This document shows positions 1-13,300 of a DNA stretch of 64,000 nt, one piece after another (position 1 is the stretch's first letter; each line of letters starts with the position of its first letter). Below the pieces are notes generated by a model that saw only the letters and a program-made list of their open reading frames with translations, was not told where the DNA came from and ran no database searches. A program made the position numbers and the translations under genes. This stretch comes from Monocercomonoides exilis. Lineage: Eukaryota > Preaxostyla > Oxymonadida > Polymastigidae. Location: the NCBI GenBank assembly GCA_001643675.2, contig LSRY02000005.1:1776001-1840000 (forward strand), in the 5' to 3' direction.

Positions 1-1330
1 CTGCTTCACTTTCCTCTGCAGGTGCTTCTCCAACCTCAGATGCTGCTTCTGTTTCTTCTTCTGCTGCTGCTTTCTTCGATTTCTTCGATTTCTTCTTCTT
101 CTTCTCCCCTTCTTCTTCTGGAACTTCACTCATTTCTTCTCCTTCTGCCCCTTCTTCAATTGCTTTTGGAACTTCATCACTTTGCTCTCCTTCTGTTGCT
201 TCTTCTGCTTTCTTTCCTTTCTTGTCCTTCTTCTTCTTCTTCTTTCCTCCTTCTTCTTCCTCTGGTGCTTCACTCACTTCTCCTTCAGGAACTTCGCTTT
301 CTTCAGCTCCTGCTTCATCTTCTTTCTTCTTTGATTTCTTCTTCTTCTTCTTTTTGCCTTCTTCTCCTCCTTCTTCTGGAACTGCTTCTGCAACTTCACT
401 TTCTTCCACTTCTTCAGCTGCTTTTTTGCCTTTCTTCGATTTCTTCTTCTTCTTCTTTCCTTCTTCTTCTGGCACTTCACTTTCTTCTGCTGGGGCTTCT
501 GATTCTGCAACTGCTTCAGATTCTCCTTCCTCTTCTATTGTCTTCTTTCCTTTCTTTCCTTTCTTCTTCTTCTTTTCTCCTCCTGCTTCTTCTCCTGCTT
601 CTGCTTCCATAGGTGGAATTTCATCGTTCTGTTCTCCTTCTGTTGCTTCTCCTTCTTCTTCTGTTGTTTTCTTTGATTTCTTTGATTTCTTCTTCTTCTT
701 TCCTTCTTCTGGCGCTTCACTCATTTCTTCTTCTGGTGCTTCACTTTCTTCCCCTTCTGCAGCAGCTTTCTTTCCTTTCTTCTTCTTCTTCTTCTTTCCT
801 TCTTCTTCTTCTGGTACTTCACTATCTTCTACAGGTGCTTCTGACTCTGATGCTTCAACATCTTCTTCTGTTATCTTCTTTGATTTTTTATCCTTCTTCT
901 TCTTCTTCTTCTTTTCTTCTCCTTCTCCTTCTGCTTCACTTGATGCAACTTCATTTTCAACCTCACTTTGTTCTGGTGTGTTCGTTTCCTCTCCTCCAAC
1001 TTCACTCGCTTCGCTTTCACTTTCCTTCTTTTTGTTCTTCTTCTCTTTCTTTCCTTTCTTCTTTGGCTTGTTTTCTTCTGCTTCTGCTTCTGTTTCAATT
1101 GCTTCTTCTCCTTCGCTTTGCTCAATTGGACTCTCTTCTGCTTCTTTCTTCCCTTTCTTCCCCTTCTTCTTCTTCTTCTCACTTTTCCTCTCTTCTTCCA
1201 TTCCTTCTGATTCTTCCACAGCCGAATCTGTTGCCATCTCAATCTCATTGAACTCATCCTCTTCTTCTTCCTCTTCTTCTGCATGCTTCTTCTTCCTCCT
1301 CTTCTTCTTCGATGGAGATGAAAGAGAAGA
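1..1330 (-). repeat. Coding tandem repeats of Lys-rich and Glu-rich blocks, array 2 (runs off the edge)
   Basis: This array has the same alternating basic/acidic units as the one at 2600-5230, separated from it by the helical island at about 1650-2560. Bases 1 to about 150 are almost identical to about 3629-3780, so at least one block was copied between arrays recently. The array continues beyond the window. Confidence 0.9.
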
Positions 1331-4300
1331 AGGCACATAACCATTCCCTTCTTCTCCTTCTCCGTCTTCCTCTTCCACTTCAGCATATGTTGATGATCTT
1401 TGCAATGGAGAGCGCATCATTGGTGGAGAGATTGGAGTGAACGTTGGGGAGTTTGTCTGTGAAAGAGAGGAAGACAAGCCAGAAGAAGAAGAATAAGAAC
1501 CAGAACCAGAAGAAGGAGAAAGAGAAGAAGAAGAGGAAGGAGAAGCAGGAGAAAGAGAAGAGCTCAGGATATGTGGAGAAATGACTGGAAGGGAAGTAGG
1601 CTTGATCCATGGAGGTGTGTATGTTGTGTCGATTCCGTGCAGCAGCTCCATCGGAAGCAGGTTGTGCGACGACGGATGGCTCAAGGAAGACGGGGCAGGT
1701 GGGCCTAAATGAAGGATGACTCCATGTTTTTGAGAAGGGAGAGGGAGATGTGAGGGATAACTAGAAGAAGAAGAAGATGATGATGATGATGATGATGAAG
1801 ATGATGAAGATGACTCCTGTTCAGGCTCTGGGCTCGAATTGCGTCCCAACCCGTGTGCAAACGCCTCTGCCACGTTCTTTGCCCATTCTTCCGCCGTATC
1901 CAGCGTCGGTACATAGACACTTTTTGCCCAGTGTTCCACATCTCTATCAATAGAACGGGTAAGCGCATTGTTCTCCAGCAGCTTCAGAGCGATGTCCAGC
2001 GGCTGCGAATTCGCAACAGCCGTCGCGTGGTCCGGAGAAATAGACAAGTCGGAGAGCATTTTGATGCCATCGACGACAGCTTCGCGCTCAAGTGTGCCGC
2101 CTTCCAGCAGCTCGGCCTCCATCTGGAGGAGTTGAGCATCAGTTTGGAGGTCGAATTGAGTGTTTGGTGAGATATGTGAGTCATTTTGTAAGGAAGAAGA
2201 AGAAGAAGAAGAAGAGCTATCATTATCTCTTCCCTTCTCCTCTCCTTTCTTCTCCTTCTTCTTCGCCTTCATCGCCTCCTGCTTCTCCTGTGCCTTCTCA
2301 TCAAACGCAGTGATGATTGGCGTGAGCACATCCATCACACCCGATGAAACTATCTTCTCCTGACAGCCAGCGTCTGAGCTCAGCTCTTTCAGGATAGACA
2401 AGCATGAATGTGCAATGTGCACAAAGAAGACTGGCTGGCAGAGGTCAGCGGCTTTGGGGGATGAATTAGATGAGGAAGAAGAAGAAGAAGAAGTAGAGGT
2501 GAAACGAGAAAGCATGCGATCTGTATCGTCTTCTGCATTGGAGTCGGAGCTTGGCATCTTCAGAGGAGGAAGAATGACTGGCTGTGCTGTGCTTTCAGCA
2601 TACTCTTCTCCTTCTTCTTCTCCTTCTGCTTCTTCTTCTCCTCTCTTCTTCTTTCCTTTCTTGCTCTTTTTGCTCTTTTTCTTTGATCTGCCTTCTCTTT
2701 CACCTTCTTCTCCTTCTCCTTCTCCTTCTGCTGCTTCTGGAACCTCTTCTCCTGTTTGTTCTTCTTCTTCTTCTTCAACTTTCTTTGATTTCTTCTTCTT
2801 CTTCTTCTTTTCTACTTCAACTGCTTCGCTTTCTTCTGCAACTGCCTCAGATTCTGCAACTTCTCCATCGACTCCTGATTCTTCTTCTCCTTTCTTCGAC
2901 TTCTTCGATTTCTTCTTCTTCTTTCCTTCTTCCCTTGCTTCACTGCCTTCTTCAGCTGCTTCTCCTTCCACTTCTGAAGGCTCTGCTTCTTCTCCTTTCT
3001 TTCCTTTCTTTCCTTTCTTCTTCTTCTTCCCTTCTTCTTTTGGTACTTCACTATCCTCGGCAGGTGCTTCTGATTCTACTATTGCTTCAGATTCGCCTTC
3101 TTCTTCTGTTGCCTTCTTTCCTTTCTTTGATTTCTTCTTTTTCTTCTTTCCTTCTTCTTCTGCTGCTGCCTCTTCTCCTTCTGGTACTTCTGCTTCAGCT
3201 TCTGAAGGCTCAATTTCTTCTTCTGATTTCTTTCCTTTCTTCTTCTTCTTCTTCTTCTCTCCTTCTCCTTCTTCTTCAGGAACTTCTATAGCTTCTCCTG
3301 CTCCTTCAACTGCCTCAGTTGCTTCTCCTTCTTCTTCAGCCTTCTTTGACTTCTTCTTCTTCTTCTTCTTTTCTCCTTCTTCTTCCGGCACTTCTTCAGT
3401 TGCTTCTTCTACTGCTTCTCCCGCTTCTGATGCTTCAATATCTTCTTCTAATTTCTTTCCCTTCTTCCCTTTCTTCTTTTTCTTCTTTCCTTCTTCTTCA
3501 ACTACCTCTCCTTCTCCTTCTGGTATCTCTTCTGCTCCTGCTTCTGCTTCAGTTTGCTCTTCGGCTTCTTCTCCTTTCTTCGACTTCTTCGATTTCTTCT
3601 TCTTCTTCTTCTTCCCTTCTTCCTCAACTGCTTCACTTTCCTCTGCAGGTGCTTCTCCAACCTCAGATGCTGCTTCTGTTTCTTCTTCTGCTGCTGCTTT
3701 CTTCGATTTCTTCGATTTCTTCTTCTTCTTCTCCCCTTCTTCTTCTGGAACTTCACTCATTTCCTCTCCTTCCACTCCTTCTTCAATTGCTTTTGGAACT
3801 TCATCACTTTGCTCTGCTTCTGTTTCTTCTTCAGCTAATTTCTTCGACTTCTTCTTTTTCTTCTTCTTTCCTCCTTCTTCTTCTTTGGGAGCTTCTTCTC
3901 CTTCAATAGTTTCTTGTGCCTCAGTTTCTCCTTCTTCCTCAGCTGCCTTCTTTCCTTTCTTCGATTTCTTCTTTTTCTTTGATTCTTCCTCAACAGCTTC
4001 ACTTTCTTCTCCTTCAATTGCCTTTGGAACTTCATCACTTTGTTCTGCTTCTGTTGCTTCTTCTTCGGCTTTCTTTCCTTTCTTATCCTTCTTCTTCTTC
4101 TTCTTTTTCTTTTCTCCTTCCTCCACCTCAGCTGCTTCTTCTCCTCCTTCAGGAACTTCTTCTTCTGCTCCTGTTTCTTCTTCTGTTTTCTTCGATTTCT
4201 TCTTCTTCTTTTTCTTGCCTTCTTCCTCAGCTTCTGTTGCCTCTCCTTCAACTGCTTCTGCAACTTCACTTACTTCCACTTCTTCAGCTGCCTTCTTTCC

Positions 4301-7300
4301 TTTCTTCGATTTCTTCTTCTTCTTTTTCCCTTCTTCTTCTGGAACTTCACTTTCTTCTGCAACAGCTTCAGGTTCAACTTCTGACGGTTCAACTTCTTCT
4401 TCTGTTGCCTTCTTTGCTTTCTTGTCCTTCTTCTTCTTCTTCTTTTCTCCTTCAACTGCTTCACTTTCTTCTGCAACAGCCTCAGAATCTGCTGCTCCTG
4501 CTTCTTCTGTTTGCTCCTCTTCTGCTTCCTTCTTTCCTTTCTTCTTCTTCTTCTTCTTCTTCTCTCCTTCCTCTCCCTCTCCCTCTCCTTCAACTTCTGA
4601 TGCATCGACTTCTTCTTCTCCTTTCTTTGATTTCTTCTTCTTTTTCTTTTTCTCTCCTTCTTCAACTTCAGCTGCTTCTCCTTCTGCTTCTGACGGTTCA
4701 ACTCCTTCTTCTTCTCCTTTCTTCGATTTCTTCTTCTTCTTTCCTTCTTCTTCCACAGCTTCGCTATTTTCAGCAGGTGCTTCGCTTTCCTCAGTTTCTT
4801 CAACAGCTTTCTTTCCTTTCTTCTTCTTCTTCTTCTTTCCTCCTTCTCCTTCTTCTCCTTCTCCTTCTGCATCGCTTGGTTCAATGGATGACTCTTCAAT
4901 TGCTATGCTCGATCGACTTCTGCTCATTTCACTTTCTTCTCCCTCTCCTCCTCCTTCTGTTTCTTCTTCTGCTGCTGCTTCTTCTTCCTTCTTCTTCTTC
5001 TTTCCTTTCCCTTCTTTCTTTCCTTTCTTCGACTTCTTCGATGACCCAGTTTCTGTTGCCTCGCTTTCCACTTCACTTCTTGTCTCTTCTCTTTCTGTCT
5101 CTTCCGTTTCTGTCTCTGAATATTCCTCTCTGCTCTTTTCTTTGTTCTTCCCGCTTCTTTTCTCCTTCTTCGCTTTCTTCGCTTCCTTTTTAGCCTTCGC
5201 TGCTGCTTCAATCGCTTTTTCCTTTTCTCGCACCTCTGCCAGCATCTTCGATATTACTGCTCTTGAGTCTTCGTTGGTCTCTTCTTCCTCATTCGCCTCT
5301 AATTCTTCCATCTCCCTCACTGCCTCTGCCTCCCTCGCCACCATCACCCGCTCCTCCGGATCTTCGGAGAATTTGTATTTCTCCGCGCTCTCTTTCCATC
5401 TCCTCAATTCGATCTGGTCATCGTCATCGGGAATGCTAATCCCGTCTCTCTTCAGCAGCTTGCTCGCCAGCTGTATTGCGCCGTTGAGGATGAGCTGGTG
5501 TGTGTTTGACGGGTGTGTAGCCAGGAATGAGAGCAAGTCAAGTGTCTTTCTCGCAAGCGACAGAGACAGCTGCTTCGCACGTGCTGTGAATTCGGCGGCG
5601 GCTGAGCGAGACAAGGAAGACGGGGCAGAGCCGATTGGGTTGGCGAACAGAGGAGCGAGTGACATGAGTGTTTCAATGGAGTTTGCATTCATCCAGGTAA
5701 AGTTGTTGAACGGGGTAGAGCGGGCGATGTGGTTGAGGATGGTTAAGATGGATGTGAGGGTTGTGCCTGCTTGAGGAGTGAGGGAGGAGATGGTGAGGAG
5801 ATGGGAAGAGGAGGAAGAGGAAGAAGAGGAGGATGATGATGAGGCAGAAGAAGCTGAAGATGAAGCAGAAGATGATGAGGACGATGATGAAGAAGCACTT
5901 GCATTGCTTCTGTTTGCCTCTTCCAGTGTTGATGTGAGCAAGTCCATCATAATCGGAATACCAAACTTGCTCTCCATCTCTGCTGCATATCCTTTCAACC
6001 TTGACATCACCTGCAGTGCAAGCAACGCACTTCTTTTGATCTCTCCTGTCACATCATCACGTGCCAGCAGCAGTAAAAGCGGTTCCACACCCTTCAGAAG
6101 TTGATATGTTGGCAGAATCACTCCCTTCAGCGCCTGCGATGCCTGCTCAATCTCTGCTGCCTCTTGCCTCCTCAACTCATCCGTCTGTGGACGCATTCTG
6201 TGCTTGTTTCTTATTCTGTTGATGTTTTCTTTGACATTCTGCACTGTCTGTGTCAAATCTAATTCTTTTTCGTGGATTGCAGAGTAAGTCATGAATAAGA
6301 CGCAATAGCGAACTGCTTCCATTTCCACTTTCTCCTTTGAAGACTGCTCCAGTTGCTGCACAACGAACGGAGCAGCAGAATATTCAAACAGCTTTGTTCT
6401 CATGGGCTTAGAAGAGCACAAATGGAAAATCATTTCATCGGCTGCGAGCGGAGGAATGTTTGGCTTTCGCTCAGAAAGGAAAGAACGGAGCATTTCGAGC
6501 CCGCCGTAGCGCTTGAAGGCGAAGTGGTTCTTTTCAACGCGCATGAGGAGGCTGAGGGAGAAGAAGAGGTTGTATTCAGAAGAAGAAGAGGAGGAGGAGG
6601 ATGAAGAATAAGATGAAGATGAAGATAACTCAGAAGGCAAAGGCTCGTCTGGATGCACCAAGCCCAACAGCAGCCTCACCAGCTGTGGATCCGCCAGCAA
6701 TTCGATCTTCTTTGCCACCTCTCTGTTTGTGAAGAGCGTATTGAACAGTCCGTCCATTCTTTCGCACTCTTCCTTGACTCCTCTTCTGAGAACAGCTTTG
6801 TAGGCAGTGAGGAAAAGAGCCAGTTGCTCCTCTGTTTGTGGCAGAGGCAGAGGAAGCAAGATGGGATTGTCTTGTTGGATGGGCATGGGAGGGCGCAAAG
6901 GAACGAAAGGCGAAGGAGAGAAAGCTAAGTTTACTTCAACAAGTTTGGAAGGGGTGAGGAGAGATTCGGTGGGTGTGGAGGAAAGATCAGAGGATGGGGA
7001 GAAAGAATAAGATGATAAATTATGAGAGGAGAAAGAAGAGGAAGAAGAGGAAGAATATGAGGAAGATGAAGATGATGACAAGAAGAGCATTTGTGCAAAG
7101 TCAATGCAATCTTCTTTATCCAACTGCTCAACTTCTTCATCGATCTCTTCAGGAACATCAGTGCAAACATACCTCTGCCCTGGATGTTCTTTCTTCCATT
7201 CTTCTTCTCTCTTCCACTTCTCCCTCATCTTCGTTTCTTCATCCAGCTTCACCTCAATCAGACATTTCTCTTCTTCCTCATCGCCAATCATGCAAAACTT

Positions 7301-10300
7301 TGCCATTTTCGCTTTATCTTTCTCAATCTGACTGTTCAATGTGCAGTTGAATGGAAGCTTTTCTCGATGCGGCTTCAGTTTTTCTTCATCTTCTCCATAC
7401 AAATACTCAAGTAACCCTTCTCTATCAACAGCTTCATCTTCATAATCAATGTCTTCTTCTCCTTCTCCTTCTCCTCCTTCCCCTTCCCCTTCGACATCAC
7501 CTTCTTCTCTTTTTGACTTTCTTCTCATCTTCGGCTTTTCAGAAGAAGGAAGAAGATGCTTGATTTCAACTGGATCAATTCTACGAAGAGAAGAGGAAGA
7601 ATAAGAAGAAGATGAAGAAGATGAAGAAGAAGCAGAAGAAGCAGAAGCTGATGCAGATGAAGGCAGTGCGGATATATTCATCAAGCACAGCTGCGTTCCT
7701 GCTGTCAGTTCTCTTCTCTTCATCGTTTTTTCTCCATTCGACATCTCAAAATCATCAAAGAAACCTGAACACACTCCACATTCATTTATTGCTTCTCTTT
7801 CATACTCTTCATCATATTTTTCCCCCTTTGCCTCTCTTTCTCTTTCTCTTTCTCTCTCTTCCTTTTCTTCTTCGTCATCTTCTTCTTCTTCCATCTCCCT
7901 CTCTCTCTCCTTCCCATCCCCCACCATCATCTCATCGTTGCTCTCCTCCGACAGCACCACATCGCTTATTTCCACTTCGCTCTCATAAACCCCAAAATCT
8001 TCCAGCGATTTAAACGATTCCTCAGCCAAAACCTGCCCTTTCCCTTCTGCTTTCTTTCGCAACGCAGCCAGTTTTTCCTCCCTCCGCATCGTCAGTGCCA
8101 TCATCTTCTTGATCTTCATCAGCCTCTTTGTCTTCTTCCTCCTCATCACCTGCTTCTTCTGTGTTTCATAGAGGCTCCATATTTTTGCCTTCTTCGCTTT
8201 GATCAGCTTCGCCTTCACATCTCTTTGCACTTTCTCTTCGACCGAATAAACTCTTCGGAAAGGATATTTCTTCGATGCAATCATCACTGCCTCTGCTTCG
8301 TGAATGAACTCGTTCTCTTCTGCTTGCCTCTCTTTCTCGATGCGTGGCATTAGCTCGGTTTGTGCTTCTTCAGTTATTTCGCTTCCTTTCAGGTTGTATT
8401 CAATCGCTTTCTCTTCGGCCATCGCTTCATTCAGGATCTCTGGAAGCGGCTTGATTTTCGCAGGTTTCGTTCTTTCTCCTTCTCCTTCTCCTTCTTCTTC
8501 TTCTTTCTTTCTTTCTTCTCCTTCTTTCTCTCTCTCCTCTTCCTCCCTCTCCTCCATCTGAATCTCCTCCAACTCCATCTGAATCCTCTCCCTTCTTTCG
8601 TTTCTCTCCCTCTCCTTCTTCTCTCTCTGCTCAGCTGTCAATATCCTCCCCGCATCTCTTTCTTCCTCATTCGCAATAGCTTCCTCTTCTTCTTTCAATT
8701 GTTCCTTTCTTTCCTTTCTTTCCCTCTCCTTCTCTGCCTTCTTGTCCTTCCTCATCTCCCTCATCTCTTCCACAATCCTTTTCGCTGTTACTATCACATT
8801 CACAACAGCACTTCTTAATTCTGCTTTCTCCTTCGCCATCTTCTCCTTCGCATACTCCACTCTCTCCTCTTCGCTCATCTGCTCAAACAATTCAATTTCC
8901 TTCTTCCTTCTCAGCGCTTCTTCGACTTCTTCATTCATCTGCTTCGATTCTTCATCTCCCAATGCCATCAGCCTGTTCTCTTCTCTTTCTTGTGCTTTCC
9001 TCTTCGCCTCTTCGATCGCTCTGTTCTTTCTCTCCTCTTCTTCTCGCCTTGCAAGATCTTCTGCTTCTGCCCTTTCTCTTTCTTCTCTTTCTCTTTCGTC
9101 TTCTTCTTCCTCCTCACTCATATCCAATGGAACATTATCCAATTCTTCTGCCATTAAATCTGAAGGCAGCTCATCAACAGGCGTCTTCAGACCTTCCAAC
9201 TCATCTTCTTCTCCTTCTTCAATGTTCTCAATATCCAACTCTTCAATCTGCAATTCTCCTTCTTCTCCTTCCTCTTTCTCTTCCCCTTCTTCCTCTTCAG
9301 ACTCATCTGGAATAGCAGGTGCATCAAGCAATTCTGAAAGAGAATGTGTTTCATCTTCTACTGCTGGTGGTGGCACAGCATCATCATCTTGTTGTTCTTC
9401 ATCTGAACCTTCAATGTCTATATCAACCTCTGCTGCTTCAATGTTGTCAAGCTTAATCTCTTCTTCTTCTCCTTCTCCTTCTTCATTTTCTTCTTCTTCG
9501 TCTTCTTCCAATGAAGGTATTGGAGGAGCATCAGAAGAAGAAGAAGCAGAAGAAGGCAAAGGAAATGGCTCAGGAGATGAAGAAGGAGAGGGAAATTCAG
9601 AAGAAGAGGCAGAAGATGGAATAGGAGGAGGTGTGGAACCCATAAGCACCACCACTTCTGGTGGAAGCTGTTCATCTTTCTCGCTTAAACTCTCTTCTTC
9701 TTCCTCTTCTCCTTCTCCTTTTTCTTCTTTTTCTTCTTTTTCTTCTTCCTCTCCTTCTTCTCTCTCTTCTCCTTCTTCTTCCTCTTCTCCTTCTTCATAT
9801 CCTGGTATTGGTGAATTAGCAACTGATTCCATTGACTTCTCTGTCTCCATCGAAGGCGATTCAGCTGATTCTGGCAGCAATGGAACAACGTCACTGCTAT
9901 TGTAACTTCTCTCTTCTTCTTCGCCTTCTTCTCTTTCTTCTCTTTCTCTTTCTTCTCTTTCTCTTTCTTCTCTTTCTCTTTCTTCTCTTTCTCTTTCTCC
10001 TTCTTCTCCTTCTCCTTCTGAACCTGCTTCTTTCTCTTTATCTTCGTCTTCTTCACCTTCTTCTTTTTCTGAAGGTGTTGTTGGTGATGCTATTGATTTT
10101 TTAGATTTTCTTTCTTCTTCCTCCTCCTCTGCTTCTTCTCCGTTCTCTATTCCTTCTTTTTCTTTTTCTTCTTCTTCTTTCTCTTCTCTTCCCTCTTCTT
10201 TCTCTTCTTCTTCTTCTTCCTCTTCCTCTTCCTCTTCCTCCTTTTCAATGCCACCTGTTCTCAAACTCTCAATCTCTTTTCCTTCTTTTGGAGTTGCTTC

Positions 10301-13300
10301 AGGAGAAGATGTGTCTGATGTTTTGGATACCAAAATAACTGGAATTATTCCATGTTGACTTCTTTTTTCTTCTTCTCCTTCTTTTTCTTCTTTTTCTTCT
10401 TTCTCTTCTTTCTCTTCTTCTCCTTCTTCCTTTTCTTCTTTCTCTTGTTTTTCATCTTTCTCTTCCTTCTCTTCATCTTCGATTTTAGCTTCAACCTCTG
10501 ATTTTCTTGAAGATGCTTCTAAATTGCTTTCGTTTTCTTTCCCTTTTTCTTCTTCTTCTTTATCCTCTTCTTTTTCTTCTTCCTCTTCTTTCTCTCTCTT
10601 TCCTTTTGCCTTGGCTTCTTTTAATTGTTCAATCTTTTCTTTCTCTGCCTCTTCTTCTTCTTCTTTCTTCTTCTTCTCTTCTTCTTCTTCTTTCTCTTTC
10701 TCTTTCTTCTTCTCTTCTCTTTCCTTTTCCATTAACAGCTTCATTTCTCTCTCTTCTTTCAATCTTGCTTCTCTTTCCTCCTTCGCCTTCCTCTTTCTTT
10801 CTTCCCTTTCCTTCTTCTCCTTCTCCTTCTCTTTCCTCCTTTCTTCTCTTTCTCTTTCTCTTCTCATCCTTTTCTCATTCTCCCACTGCATTTTCTCTCT
10901 TTCTTCTTCCCTTCTTCTTCTTTCTTGCTCCAAATTTTCTCTTTCTCTTTCTCTTTCCTTCTCTCTTTCCACTTCCAAATCTTTCTCCCTCAAAAGATCT
11001 GAATCTCTTCCTCTTGTTCTCCTTCCTTCTTCTTCTTCTTCTTCTTCTTCTCTTTCTCTCTCCTTCTTCCTCCTCATATCCATCTCTGATTCCCTTGGAA
11101 TTGAATAGTAACCATCCACATCTCTTCTCCTCCTCATCCTCATTCTTTCTTCTTCCTCTTCTTCTTCTCTTTTTCTTCTCCTTCTTCTTTCCTCCTCTTC
11201 TTCTTCCTCTTTCTTCTTCCTTCGTCTTCTTTCCTCCTCCTCCTCCTCTTCTTGTTTCTTTCTTCTTCTTCTTTTCTCTTCCTCTTCTTCCTCCTCTTGC
11301 TGCTTCTTCTTCCTCCTCCTTTCTTCCTCCTCTTCTTCTTCAATTCTTCTTCTCCTCTCTCTTTCTCTCCTCCTCTCTTCTTCACTTGATTCACTGCTCG
11401 AATCACCCCTCCTCTTCCCTCTCTTGCTCTTCCTCGTCTTCTTCTTCCTCTTCCTTCTTCCTTCTTCATCATCATCTTCTTCTTCTTCTTCTTCTCCGCT
11501 TCTTCCTGGTGACATCGATTGCGCACTCAATATTGTCTGCTTCAGCATCGTTGTTAGATTCATCAGCTCTGCTTCCATTTTTTCCTTCTCCTTCACAGCT
11601 TGCGTGGTTTCTTTATCTTTCTTCTTCTTCTCTCCGTCTTCGCCTTTGTCTTCTTCTTCTTTCTCTTCTTCATTCAGAATTGACACCATATCGTCCAATG
11701 CAAACGAATACATGTCATCTTCTTCGTCTTTCCCTTCTTGAATCCTCTTCCTTCTCCTCTCTGCCTCTTTCTTCCTCCTCCTCAGCACTTTCTCTTTGAT
11801 CCTCCGCTTCGCTTTTATCTCTTTCCTCTTATCAGCTGCCTCCTCCAACAGCATCTTCTTCAGCTCTTCTTCTCTCTCTTCCGTCCTCTTCCTCAGCCAC
11901 ATCTTCATTTCTGCCTCTTCCTCTTCCTCTTTCTCCAGCAACAAAAGCCTTTCTTTCTTCCTCTTCGCCATTTTGCTTCTTTCTTCCTCTCTCTCTTTCT
12001 CCCACTGCGCTTCCACTTCTGAATCCACATCGTAGTCTTCCTCTTTCCTCCTCTGCCTCTCCTTCTCTTTCCTCTCTCTTTCTTCGTTCTCTCTCTCATC
12101 CTCGTCTTCTTCCAGCTGCCTTCTTCTCCTTCTCTTCCTCTCTCTCTCCTTCACTCTCTCTTCATCGTCGTCTTCGTCCTTCATCAGCGCTCTCCTTCTT
12201 GCCTCCCTCAGCTCTTGGTTCACTCTGATCTGCCCTATCTCAGAATCCTCTTCAATCAGCTCTTCTTCTTCCTCTTTCCATCGCTCTTCCTCTTCTTTGA
12301 TCCTTTCGACCTCTGCTTCTCGTTTTCTCCTCTCTTCTTCTCTTTGTATGCGCCTTTCCTCTTCTTCTTCTTCGATTCTTCTTTCTTCTTCTTCTTTCCT
12401 CCTTCTTCTTTCTTCCTCCTCTTCTTCTTTTCTTCTCCTCCTTTCTTCTTCTACTGTTGCTTTTTGTCTTCTTCTTTCTTCCTCTGCCACTTTCCTTTGT
12501 CTTTCTGCTTCTTCTCTTTCTTTCTTCTTTCTCTCTCTTTCCTTTTTATCGTCTTCTTTTTTCCCCTTTAGCATCCACTCCTCATCCAATATCTTCATCC
12601 TCAGCTCTTCTTTCTCCTTCTCAATCTTCCTCATTTCACTCAATCTTTGTTCTTCTTCGTCTCTTATTGCCTTCTCTTTTTCTTCTCTCTCTTTCTCTTC
12701 CTTCTGCTTCCTCTCCTGTTCTCTAACTCTCGACATTTCCTTTGCCTTCTCTTTCTCTTCTTCCTTCTCCTTTGCCTTCTCCTTCTCCATCTGCAGCTCC
12801 AGCTCCAGCTCCTTCTCCCTCTCCTTCTGCATCTCCATGATCCTCTCCATCTCGCTCTGCCTCTCCTTCTCAAATGCCTCCCTCCTCTTCGTCGCCTCCT
12901 CCACCAGCTGTGCTGCGATGCTCTCCTTCTCCTTCGCTTCCTCCAGCAGCTTCCGCAGATTCTCTTCTCTTTCTCTCTCTTTCTCCTTCTCAATCGCCCG
13001 TTCCTTCTCCTTCGCTTTCGAATTCTCCTCCACCGTCTGCTTCAGCTGCAACTCCAGCTCCTTCCTTATCTCTTCCAACCTCCTCCTCTCCTCTTCTTTT
13101 GCTTTCTCCACTTGTTCTAACATCTCTTTGGACTTTTCTTGCTCTAATGCCAGCATCGCCAGCTCTTTCTCTTTCCTCCCTTGTTCCAGCAGTCGATCTG
13201 TCTCCAGCTTCATAATGCGTTCTTTCTCTCTTATTCTCTCCTCTTTCTCTCTCTGCTCTTCTTCCTCCTTCATCTTCTTCGCCACTTTCAGCCCTTTCAG

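Noticed and set aside
2415-5774. Plus-strand 1,119-residue Ser/Phe-rich open frame (and similar ones at 222-1340, 8742-9905, 10507-11799 and 12297-14372)
   Set aside because: Antisense shadows of the giant minus-strand gene. Lys/Glu-rich sense codons complement to Phe/Ser/Leu codons and rarely give stops. The sense frame alone contains normal protein islands and continues across all of them.
9900-10020. CT-rich short tandem repeat as a satellite or CRISPR-like array
   Set aside because: It is the complement of EKEREEKERE coding repeats in the giant gene; there are no unique spacers.
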